From: Diphasiastrum complanatum
Lineage: Eukaryota > Streptophyta > Lycopodiopsida > Lycopodiales > Lycopodiaceae
Direction: 5' to 3'
Assembly: GCA_029204225.1 (NCBI GenBank)
Contig: CM055095.1
Coordinates: 41,820,684 to 41,884,683, forward strand
Length of the DNA stretch: 64,000 bases
In this document: piece by piece, positions 32,901 to 43,488 of the stretch
Layout of the letters: each line of letters starts with the position of its first letter
Position numbering within the stretch: the first letter of the stretch is position 1
Notes under the pieces: generated by a model
Databases searched by the model: none
Seen by the model: the letters and a program-made list of their open reading frames with translations, nothing else
Told to the model about the DNA's origin: nothing
Position numbers and translations under genes: made by a program

Positions 32901-33340
32901 ATGAAAAAAACATCATTTTTTAGTGTGTGCGAAGGTTCCCAGAAGCAGAATCTTCAAAACCCTCACAGAGTATCCATCAAATTAAGGGCAACTTCACACG
33001 TTGACGGTTCCCCTACAATGGGTGGAGAAAATCAGAGCTTTCCTTATGCACTCATAAATTTGCATGACCTGGACGTTGAAAAATTGCATTCTTGTGAAGG
33101 TGAGGTGATGTCATCACAAATGTTATCCAGCCCCACGTTGGGCAAGCCCGCCCTCCAATCCAAGCACACTGCACCACCACACCACATGTGGGCCAAAAGT
33201 TGGATAAGTTGGACAAGTTGTGTGAAACATGTGCCCATGGAAAATCAAGCTCTAGCCTCTTGTTATGTATCGTTGAGATGAAGAGCCTTGTGCTCCTTGG
33301 CTTGGCCTACTTGGGAGTTGAATATTCTACATAACGATGC
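32901..33340 (+). pseudogene. Possible copia GAG-pre-integrase relic
   Basis: In one plus-strand frame near 33195-33300 the text reads KLDKLCETCAHGKSSSS followed by a short hydrophobic stretch, like the C-x2-C...GK(Q/S)-x-R/S segment that precedes copia integrases. Frame shifts and lack of flanking integrase make the call weak. Confidence 0.35.
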
Positions 33341-34639
33341 TAGTGCAAATTACGTATATTGCCAAAAGAAAAACTAGAAACAAAGGCCAGCCTCATAGAC
33401 ATTAACATGTAAGTTAAATTTCAACATTCTAGAATGCACTAAACATGTAGTCAATTTTTAGAATGTCATCCTACACAGTTTGATGAGAAAATCTCCTTAA
33501 AACATATTTCAATAAAAATGTTTATTAATCACAAAAGAATGTATAACTCTCAAAGCCATACATCACATAAATGCAATGTTTCATATGTTGGTGATTCTAA
33601 TACCTTCAAGTAGAAGGCCAAAATGACAATCCATCTTAAAGACATGTACTTATGAGCGTGATGTTTATGAATAAAATTAAAAAATATGAGATTGATGTCG
33701 CATTTCTTTAAGGGATTCATGTAAATTTGTGTGTAAGTTAATAGTAGACAATAATTTCATACATGTTATATTGCATGTTATTGAAATCAAACAAGATGTT
33801 GATTTGGAGATTATGTCCTTCTCTATTGATAAATGAAAACATAATTTAAGAGTTTATAATTGATATTCAACTTCATTATTATATTCATATGTAAGGATGT
33901 CAAAAGTACCAATATTTTTTTGAATTGCTTGGGTTGTTTTTTGAATGTTGTAATAATTTGAACCACATGAAGCAAATTAATCTATATAGAATGACTATAT
34001 ATTATTTGCAACCCTTTTGTCATGAGTAGTACTAATTGTAGATATGATAGAATTATTCTTTACAGGAACATATAGGAATGCATCTGCCATTTATTTTTAA
34101 GCAAGATTTTCTATGTGTTGGTGATATCTTTTTGTCAACAATGTAGTTTGTCCAATGTAATTTTTTTTGTTTTTGTTTTGGTGCATTCTAACTTATAAAT
34201 GTGAATAATCTTTGTTCTCTTTTTGGTGGTGTGTTTTTTTGCATCCAAATATCTGATGTATGTTTTTGTAAATTGAGCGCAAAGCAATATCTTTCAACGT
34301 TAAGACAATAGTCTAGAAAATGATCTCTGGATTATAATGACAATGATTTTGTTTCCAAAAAATCACTATATTACACATTGATCAATTTGATCGTTATACA
34401 TATAATGTACATGACTTGGTCTAAGGTTGTTTGATAGTGTGGTCCAATGAAAGGTCCATCATTGTTGACGGTTAGGTGGTTTTGAGCGGTGGATCAAAAA
34501 ATAGTTATGAAAGGTCAGAATAGATACTTGAATCTTATTAGAAACAAATTAAAAATTATTCAGGGTAAATTCAAATTACAGACCCACTATCTATCTAGCA
34601 TGTGTCATTAGAATTGCTTTTGCTTGTTGTTGATATGGT
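33341..34639. other. Gap: no recognised feature
   Basis: AT-rich, with short ORFs only and no domain. Confidence 0.5.
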
Positions 34640-34870
34640 TATGCCATCAAAGATGATTCAAAATCATTTTTCTCCTCCTCATTTGTAAGATTACCTTTCT
34701 TGCCCTCCTCTTGTGCTTGTGCTTACATCCTCTTGAAGCATTTGGATGCAGAAAGTCCTTTCTTACCATAAAAGAAACGCTTTTCCTTGGATTGTCCTTC
34801 TTTGCCTTTCCTATAACTTTCTTAACCTCCTTCACTCTTTGATAGATCTCATTTAGTAAAGCATTAGGGT
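34640..34870 (-). pseudogene. Copia gag zinc-knuckle relic
   Basis: The minus strand reads KEGQSKEKRFFYGKKGLSA then SKCFKRM with a stop. It resembles the copia knuckle CFYCGKKGHxxSKCFK with two zinc ligands lost. The upstream sequence (34871-35640) is unrecognised leader-like sequence, with a TATCAGAG-like match near 35385 that may be a decayed PBS. Confidence 0.5.
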
Positions 34871-35737
34871 TCTGGAAAGAATTTTTTTAGGCTCCAAGGG
34901 TACCTACAAAATCTTGTAGAAATTGTCAAAAAATTGGCAAATCTAGCTTGATCAAAGCCATGTAAATTGTACATAGGTGGGTCCCACATGGGTGAATCCT
35001 TGTTGGCACGTGTGAGATGAGGTCAAAGTAGTTTAGATCTAATTCATAGGATTACTTAGGCTTGTTAGGTCATAATTCCTAAATTATAGGGCCAAATTCC
35101 TTGACTCATGGAGGTGGATAACCAACCTAGCCACCAACTTGGCAAAACTCTAGGGTTAGGTAAGATTGAAAAATTAGGGAAAAAATGGTCAATCATCTCC
35201 CTTATTACATGCTGGATTTTCACTTAACTTGAGATGGGAAGAGCTTATTGTACATACAATCCAGCATTCCATAGTGAGGAGATAGAATTTTTGGAGCAAA
35301 TTGGCAATCTTGAGTTTTATACGCATTGGTCTTGAGTTTTTGTGAATGCTTTGATATCTAAACTTGATTCTACTTAATCTCTGATAATAGGCTATACTGG
35401 AGTTCGTACCACACACGTGGGGTCGGAATTCCATGTTTGTGTTGGGTGGTACTGTGGTGGTTCGCTCACACCAACGACAAATGAGAACTATGAATAACGT
35501 TATTATTATGATAAGGATCTCGATTATTTGGAGAATGGAGATTATAGAGCTGTTCTGATTGTGTTGATTAAGAGTATCAGTGTAGGAGGCTTGGACTACC
35601 ATAAAGAGAGATTGCAAAAACAACAATTAGGCGTCTGGGCTAAAAGCATGGTTTGGTGGTACAACATGGACTTTCAAGGACACTACCTTTTTTGAGTAGA
35701 AATGCACTTTTGTATTATTATACACTATTTTCAGCTA

Positions 35738-36044
35738 ATACTTTTGACTTGCAATAATGTTTTAATTGTACCTCGGAAGTATGTCATGTAGCATATTGGA
35801 AAGCGCTCGTCAAGCACTTTTTAAGGCACTAAACTCCGTTGAAATTGGACTTACAAATAAAAAGTTATGTCATTTTTAATGTGGACTCAAAAAATTATGA
35901 TTAATAAAATTCCCATACTTTTGACTTGCCATAACTTTTTAATCATAACTCAGAAGTATGTCATGTAATATATTATTGGAAAGTGCTCGTCAAGTGCTTC
36001 CTAACGCACCAAACCTCGCTAAAATTAGACTTACTTGTAAAAAG
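35738..36044. repeat. Pair of ~125-bp direct repeats
   Basis: 35738-35864 and 35915-36044 share ATACTTTTGACTTGC, GGAAGTATGTCATGTA, TGGAAAG(C/T)GCTCGTCAAG and GGACTTAC/AGACTTAC, at roughly 80% identity by eye. Function unknown. Confidence 0.85.
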
Positions 36045-36763
36045 TGAAGAGTGAGAGTTAATAAACATTCAACGGAATGTAGTGAGAAATAACAATAGCG
36101 AATCTATATATTAATGTTGTAATAACAACAATCAGATCACAATACAATTGCGCTGATAAGTGTGTGATCCTACATACAAAAATGAAACAATTACTATAGT
36201 TTTGAATATTTACTCTCTATGTTCTCTAACTCTGAGGAATCAGATACAATGAAGACTATTTTTGATCATTTGATCTCTGTCGGAGTATCTTCATACATCC
36301 TTATCCATCTACAATGCTCATTTACTTATATAGCAACTGGATCATCCTGTGCTATTCTAACTTTACAGTTACAAGATCGTTAATAGCTATTTAACTGATC
36401 AATTAGAACGGTTATTATTGGAGCGTGAGGATGTAGACAGTTTATACTTGAAATCTTGTGTAAATTTGTAGTGTCACATTTTTCAAAAAATATCGCATTT
36501 TTGAAAGTGCCTAAAATGGCCCAAAATTTTGAGTGAACACTTTGTCGCATTTTCACAAAATCCTTTTGTATTCAGAATGACCCGAAAGTGAGGTAGAAGA
36601 CTGTCAAGTTTTTTGTCTTTTTTGGCTATTGAAGTTTGCTAGTAAAAATGTAGACTGTCGCGATAAACAGTTAAAAAATACAGATTACTTTAATGAGAGA
36701 GTGATTTACTTAGAAGAAAAGCAGGGCAGTTAGGATGAGTAGGAGAAAGATTAAACTCCAACA

Positions 36764-38096
36764 TTCCCCATTAAGCTTACTACTACGAATCTGAATTGCA
36801 ATTGAGATTTATCATATCTACTAAAGTAGAATGTTTATCTCTTGACAATGGCTTTGTCAAAATATCAGCCAACATGCTGTTTGTATGACAGTAACTTAGT
36901 ACAACATCTTTATTCTAAACTTTCTCTAAGAAAATGGAACTGAACTTCTATGTGCTTAGTTCTAGTATGAGTATGTGGGTTCAGCCCGCAAGGAAACTAA
37001 TATAACCTGATGTGGATTTTCAAGTATGCATCTCTCCTGCCCAATCTAAATTTGAATATGTGACCAACAAAAGTGCAGCTTCTGTATTACCGTTATAGCT
37101 CAAAGCATAGTGCTTTGTAGCTTGGATGTACTTCAGTGTTCTTTGTAGAGCCTTCCAATGCTAGCTGTAGGCCTGGAGTGGACATGTATTGAGACAATAT
37201 GCTTACCACATATGCTAGATCAGGTCATATACAGATCATAGAATACATTACAGATCCAATGACAGACTAATAAGGATATCTAAATATTTCTTGTTGATTT
37301 GCTTGAGTTCTGGAGTACATGTCTTTAGACAACTTGGATCCTAGATCCATGGGTGTGTCTATCAGTTTGCAGTCTTCCATGCCATATCTGCGAAGCACAT
37401 TGTAGATAGGACTCCTGGCTTGTAGTAATCCTTCTGCTTGCGCGATCTCTATTGATCTACATACTGAGTAGGTAATGAACTGGGCGTAAATCAGTCATCT
37501 CAAATTTTGATGAAAGCAAAGATTTGGTTTCATGAAGTAACTGATGTAAATTGCTGATAATTAATCGTCAATGTATAATGCTATTATAACATAGCTTGAC
37601 CATTCACTTGAGATATACATTTGAGTCTGCGGAGCAAGAAGTAAAATTATGCTGCAACAAGAAGTGATTGATTCTATCATACCAGCAGGCCCTAGGAGAT
37701 TGCTTGAGGCCTTATAGTGCCTTATGCAATTTACATACCAAATGCTCTTGGCCTTGAAGGACGTAACCTTTTGGTTGATAAATGAATATTTCTTCTTGTA
37801 TATCTCCATGAAGGAACGTTGTCTGGACGTCCATTAGTGAATGTCCAGGTCTTCTGCAACAACTATAGCTAGCAAGGTGCGAATAGATTGATGCTTTACC
37901 ATTGGATTGAAGGTGTTAGTGTAATCTATTCCATAAACTTGCTCAAATCTCTTAACCACTAATTGAGCTTTTCATTTGGATATTGATCCATCTAGCTTAA
38001 GAATATCGCGGCTGACTTGTATCAACATCATAAATGCGGTATGCCTTATGTGATGTTGAGTACCCAATGAGAATATTCTTACAACTTATTGGATAA
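36764..38096 (-). pseudogene. Element A: RT and RNase H remnants
   Basis: The minus-strand text EIYKKKYSFINQK... with LLAPQTQMYISSEWSSYVIIALYIDD spans 37809-37561 and corresponds to copia RT from the EIYM segment to motif C. Upstream, next to element B, is the integrase C-terminal FVGYS-like text (ILIGYSTSHKAYR). Towards 36780 the frame is heavily broken, and RNase H is inferred from position only. Confidence 0.65.
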
Positions 38097-38388
38097 GTTT
38101 CTGTGGAAAAAGTACAAAAAGGACCAAGAGTGGATCCTAATCTGATCCTCAAGAGGGATTGGTTGTCAGATTACTTGATCTATCAATCTACTTGAGATTA
38201 AGATCAATCTAGATCAATTCTAGACACAAAATCCTAACAAGAACAATCATTAATTGAACGTAAGTGTACTTTATGGTTTCACACGTGTGAAACACTGTCT
38301 GAGTACGGACTCCAACCTGAAAATCAAGTACACATTGATAGAACCTCAAAACAATAAAAACAAATGTAGACAAATGGAGGGAATAAAT

Positions 38389-38865
38389 CCAAGTTACTTT
38401 CATGAAAGTGACATCTATCTTTGCATCTTGAACCAAACAATGCACTTCCAAATGAAAAATTTCAAAAGATTTGACATGTGTTGTGATGGACTCTTGAAGA
38501 CAAATCTTGCAAGTCCTTGTGAGACTCCAAGCCTCATTCACCTTTCCACAAAGGAAACACCTTTCCTTGGACTTGTCCTTCTTGTATTTGCATTTTGAAC
38601 TTGAAGCTCCATCGTTCACCTCGGTCCCCTTGCTTTGGTTCTCCTTGGATGGACTAGTCTTCTTTTTGTAGCATCTTGAGAAAAAATATCCTCCCTTGCC
38701 ACAAAGGTTGCACTCAGGATCCTTTCTTTCCTTCAATAGGATGCCACCTATTGATGCCATGTGAATAAAGACCTGTGATATGATTCTACAAATGTAATTT
38801 GTGACTTTCAAGAGACTAGATTTGAACATCTTCAACAATCTAGAAGGATCTAGACAAAAGCACAC
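38389..38865 (-). pseudogene. Element B gag remnant with two zinc knuckles
   Basis: Open from ATG at 38865 into the LTR. It contains CNLCGKGGYFFSRC and, about 40 residues on, CFLCGKVNEAWSLTRTC, both like copia CCHC knuckles but the first has Tyr in place of His. A Lys/Ser-rich linker separates them. The N-terminal gag domain is missing; the leader 38866-39634 is noncoding or decayed. Residues after about 160 are LTR-derived. Confidence 0.7.
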
Positions 38866-39634
38866 AATCTTTGAATCAAATCACAAAAGAAATCAGATCC
38901 AATCTCCTATTGGACTCATCAAATACCAATGACTCTTTCTTTTGAAAGTTGAAATGGATATGAAAAAGATTTGACACCTAGATTTTCCTTTTCACTTGAC
39001 TAGTTCTCTCAACACTTGAGATTCTTGAACAAAAGATGAATTGTGTTTCAAATAGATGAAAATCAAAATTAATCACTTCTTTTGGACTCACTCTTGACCC
39101 AAATAATCTCACACTTGAGATTTAGAATGAATTTGATTTGATTTGACAACAAACCATACCACCATTTTTTCACAAAACTTAAAAATTTAGACAACTAGAG
39201 ATTCACAAAGATCTCAACCATGCATGAATACTCAAATATGGACTCCTCATCATTCTAGACATCCAATGGGATCACAAATTGACCCTCACACTCTCACAAA
39301 GAAAGTTGAATAGAACTAATTTGAGTTTCATACATACTTTGTCAATTTTTGCTCAACAAATTGAATTCGATCACTCCTATTAGATTCCCTCTCAAATTGG
39401 GTGTGTGAGTCAAATTGTACAAATTTTTTATTTTCTCTACCAAAACCGGAGCTGTATGGCCTCACAAGTGTGAAAAGGGTTCCTGCAGCCCACAACAAGT
39501 TCTGGTCCAAAAATTTTGAGAATATCTATCAAATCCAACTTGCTACCCAAAATTTGACTAGTTTCCAAAAAACTGCTAATTTTGGCTTTGATTTGGATTA
39601 ACCCTATCAATTTCAACAAAACCTCTTGTACTTG

Positions 39635-39646
39635 GCTCTGATACCA
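39635..39646 (-). other. Primer binding site of element B
   Basis: The minus strand reads TGGTATCAGAGC directly after the LTR end (TTTCCACA). This is the classical initiator-methionine tRNA PBS form of plant copia elements. Confidence 0.9.
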
Positions 39647-40443
39647 TGTGGAAAAAGTACAAAAAGGACCAAGAGTGGATCCTAACCTGATCCTCAAGAG
39701 GGATTGGTTGTCAGATTACTTGATCTATCAATCAACTTGAGATGAAGATCAATCTAGATCAATTCTAGACACAAAATCCTAACAAGAACAATCATTAATT
39801 GAAGGTAAGTGTACTTTATGGTTTCACACGTGTGAAACACTGTCTGAGTACGGACTCCAACCTGAAAATCAAGTACACATTGATAGAACCTCAAAACAAT
39901 CAAAACAAATGTAGACAAATGGAGAGAATCACTCAAACTTGCTTCCAAAACCAAGATTGGTGTCTCACATTGATTATGGCCAAATGTGGCTCTATATATA
40001 CAATAAGTGGGAGCTCGTGGTACTGATCATCCCTTTGATCCCACATGTGTGAAGGTGCTTTGTCATATGATGATTCATCATGCAAAACTGACACTTGGAC
40101 AAAACCTTCTATTTTGAGCACTTTTGGCCCATTTTCCTTCTATATGGAGATCTACTTGAAAATCTTCTAGAAGTCAAAATTCGTCTACTTCAGCTTATTC
40201 CACACATGTGAGTTGTCCTCTACACATGGGATGTGACACCTAACCAAAGGATGTGGCTCATGCAAGCAATAGATTGATGCCATGTGTCATATGTCTAGAA
40301 AACTGGTTTTTGGCCTTTTTAGCCATGATTATGGTACATGACAAGTACACTATTTTCACACGTGGGAACAGGCTCCACACGTGTGTGTTTATCTATATAC
40401 AAGATTTTTGGCCTCTACAAAGCTTATTTTTGCATTTTTCACA
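39647..40443 (-). repeat. 5' LTR of element B (797 bp)
   Basis: On the plus strand it begins TGTGGAAAAAG and ends TTTTTCACA. It aligns with 17354-18185 and, in part, with 38102-38388. It contains at least six CACRTG palindromic sites, including the 18-bp perfect palindrome GTTTCACACGTGTGAAAC at 39821-39838. A TATA-like CTATATATAC lies at 39992-40001. Confidence 0.9.
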
Positions 40444-41573
40444 GTTTCTTCCTTAGATTAGACGGTATTTGTGCATAGCAGTGACATCCAAACACACGTA
40501 AATATCTCAGACCTGGTTTGTAGCTATAGTAGACTTCAAACAGTGTTCTAGAGTTGATTGCCTTCGTGCTGAAATAACTCTATAGATAACAGGCTGTAGA
40601 AATCGCTTAATCCAAAAGTTCTTGGGTAACTTGATTGTCATGGATCCAACAATATTCGATTCTTTCACTCAGCTACACCATTCTGTTGCGATGTGTAACT
40701 GGCAGTGAACTGATGGTGCACGCCGCATGAAGATAAATAGTTTGGCATTTCATTAGACATGTATTCTCCCCCTTAATCAGACTGTAGAGCCTAATTGATT
40801 CTTTGACCAGTTTGGGTCTCAACAAACTGCTTGAATTCTCTAAAACAATTAAACGTCTCAAATTTCTTCTTTATGAACATGCTTCTAGTGAATCAAGAGA
40901 AGTCATCAATGAATGTGATGAACATAGAGTTTGACCCAAAGAGGGTACACTCATAGGACCACATAACTAGTCACTGTGAATCAGTGACAGAATGGACTTC
41001 GCTCTTTTGGCTTGTCCTTTTAAAAATTTTGTTCTAGGTTGTTTCTCTAGTAAGCACATTTCACAGACAATTTGGTTTGCTATGGGGACAATGTTAATAT
41101 TCATGTCCTTGACCATACTATTTTAATGCATGTACAAGATAGACCTCATGTTTAAATGACCTAATCTTTGATGCCAAACAGGAGCATCAGAACTACTCAT
41201 AGACAATGCATAATCATGACTCAAGATATACAAGTTTCTTCCTCTGTGTGCAAAGAGGATCTCATTATAATTCCCATCAATAATAGTACATCGACTAGCA
41301 GTAATAAAGCTCTATAGCCTTGATCAGTGATCTTGCTTAAAGACAATAAATTCTTTGTTAAATTTAGGTATGTAAAGTACACAGTCTAACTATCTAGTGA
41401 TGCCATCAAGGAACTGTAGTTTGATGTGAAATGGTTCAAAATCAATTAATAAGGGTCAAATGCAATCGTAAACATTGGTTTGGGCAATGATTTTGTCATC
41501 CTCTGTCAAAAACTTTGTAAAATACTTGGCATCATAGCTGGTGTTTGTGGCAATGCCATTTCAAGAAATAATA

Positions 41574-42857
41574 TGTCCTAGCACAATACCATGTGTGTCG
41601 TACTATACCAACAAGGTTAATATAGATTTTGTAGTAAATAATGTCGTTCCCACAGAGAACAACGTTAGAAAATTATGTTTTTGGTACAATTTATGATAAG
41701 TAGTTTCGAGTGTTATTCTGGTTGTCAATAGACATTAGAAAGTAACCAGTATTACTTGTGTTGGGGCATGTAATATTAATAATTTCAGAACAACAATCTG
41801 GCCTCTATCAAATCGAATGAAACGTGTTCTACAGATGAGATGTTATCAGAGTAGTACAACAGTACTACACTCTGGCTGATTAAGGTGTCAACAAGAGTCG
41901 AGAAATGTTCGATGTATTCGCGGTTGTACAGACAATTAATTAATTGCGTTCGTGAACTATTCGTTTCTAGACAGAAGTCCTCAACTACTTAAGTCTAACT
42001 TAATGGTTAACGAGCACGAATAGTTTTAGAGCACATTAGAAACCTATGTCAATTACAATCAGGAACACAGATCAAAGACTCAATTCTTCAGACAGGGACT
42101 GTCATCTCATATGTATACATACAACTTTATTCAATGATCGTGCTAGACTATACCAAAGATAGTCATTATTCGAGTGTCAAAGAGGAAGTATTCGTGACAG
42201 ACGAATAAGATGATTGTAAGACAGTTCTTTAGAGCATGTTTTACGGATACACACTGGCAAACAACTGTAATGCGCTAGAGAGTCTGTCTGATCAGAGAGT
42301 AATTCATGTAATGTGCTAGAAATTGCTAGTAGACTCAAGATCACTCACACTCAATAGTGCGAAGAACAGAGATAAGGGAGAATAACTCTCAGGACTCTAT
42401 TCACTTCTTCAACCTCTTACATATGCATAAACTCTTCTCTCTCGATGCTCGAGACTGAAGTGTGAGATCATATATGTTCTACGGGACAAACAAACACACC
42501 TCTAAAACAACAGGTGCGTCGCTCCCGCAAAAGGGTCTAGTTAACAATTAGACTAAGTATACGTTCAATTATACCATAAGACGTATATTTAACTAAGAGT
42601 TAAAATGACTCTAGTTTAACATGTCTTTTCATTCTAGTCGTTTCGCGTGGACGGCCTAGTAAAGGTTATCCAAGGCAATGTCTTTCCTTTTAAAGGTCTT
42701 GTCCTTTATTACAAGGCAAGTACTTAGGAGATATATTATCGAAAAATGACTTAGGCCTCTTCATGATTTATACTTATCCAACGTATATATTCCTTTTTGA
42801 GTATATCATGCCATATTGAGGTTGATATTCAATATTTAACAATAAAGTGGCATGACA
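41574..42857 (-). repeat. Probable 3' LTR of the gypsy element (1284 bp)
   Basis: It is bounded by TGTCCTAG and CATGACA on the plus strand (inverted TGTC/GACA termini). On the minus strand it starts directly after GAGGAAGGGGATA, which serves as the polypurine tract. The second LTR is missing, so the left boundary is inferred from the terminal inverted repeat and the end of element A. Confidence 0.65.
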
Positions 42858-43488
42858 TATCCCCTTCCTCAAATGTGAAACGTCCTCGTGAACATATCAT
42901 CTTCGTTTCAAGGATTATTCGCGAAACATTATGTTCTTCAGATTTTTGTTAAGGCAAAAAGATATTTCTTCATATGATTCGTCCTTTAGATATTTCTTCG
43001 TCCTAGAGAATATTTGTCTTGATGTTTTAGTAATCGAATAGGTTGTTTTGAGTTGATCTTTGAATTGTTGATAAGAACTGAATCAAACTTCAAAACATCT
43101 TCAAAACTTCAAATATCTAAATTCAGCATCACATATAGAAACATCACCACGACAAAGGCACAAATGAATATTCATGAATGATTCAATTCTTCATGTAATT
43201 TCTAAGCAAACTCCAAGTTTTGTTGAGCCTCAATCAACAGCAAGTCTTGTTTTGATTTCATGTAATGGCCAACTGGGAGGTCGAATTCTTCTAGTTTAAC
43301 CGGGAGCAATGTTCCATCGAACAGCTCCTAAGTTACTTTCTATTTTTGTCTGAATCACTAAGAAGTGTGATTTCTTTACAGTAACGAGCTGACAATCTAA
43401 TAAAAGAGCTTTTAGCATAAATATTTTGAACGAAAAATAATGTCTTTGCCGCAAAGGTACCAAACTACCAAAATGAATATGTACAAAA
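42858..43488 (-). other. Spacer between extra ORF and 3' LTR of the gypsy element
   Basis: Contains the purine tract (42858-42870) next to the LTR. The remainder shows no ORF with recognisable similarity. Confidence 0.5.

Larger units (their letters stand above)
38102..40443 (-). mobile_element. Element B: short copia derivative, nested in element A
   Basis: It is flanked by the 5-bp duplication GTTTC (38097-38101 and 40444-40448). On the minus strand: 5' LTR 40443-39647 (797 bp), PBS 39646-39635, leader, gag remnant 38865-38389, then only the last 287 bp of the 3' LTR (38388-38102). Everything from after gag to the middle of the 3' LTR is deleted. Element A's integrase text joins across the two outer borders, which confirms the insertion point. 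Confidence 0.9.
36656..41573 (-). mobile_element. Old Ty1/copia element A, interrupted by element B
   Basis: The probable 3' LTR is 36656-36763 (108 bp, TGTCG...CAACA), preceded on the minus strand by the purine-rich TAATGGGGAA. RT remnants lie at 37561-37809 (ending YVIIALYIDD, the YVDD equivalent) and across 36790-38090. Integrase remnants lie at 40444-41450: CEMCLLEKQPRTKFLKG (pre-integrase) and GLRYLRVFGCHCYAQIPSN at 40450-40525. That last segment continues on the other side of element B as CKNILIGYSTSHKAYRIYD near 38060-38095. Many stops are present. The 5' end is lost where the gypsy LTR begins at 41574. Confidence 0.8.
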
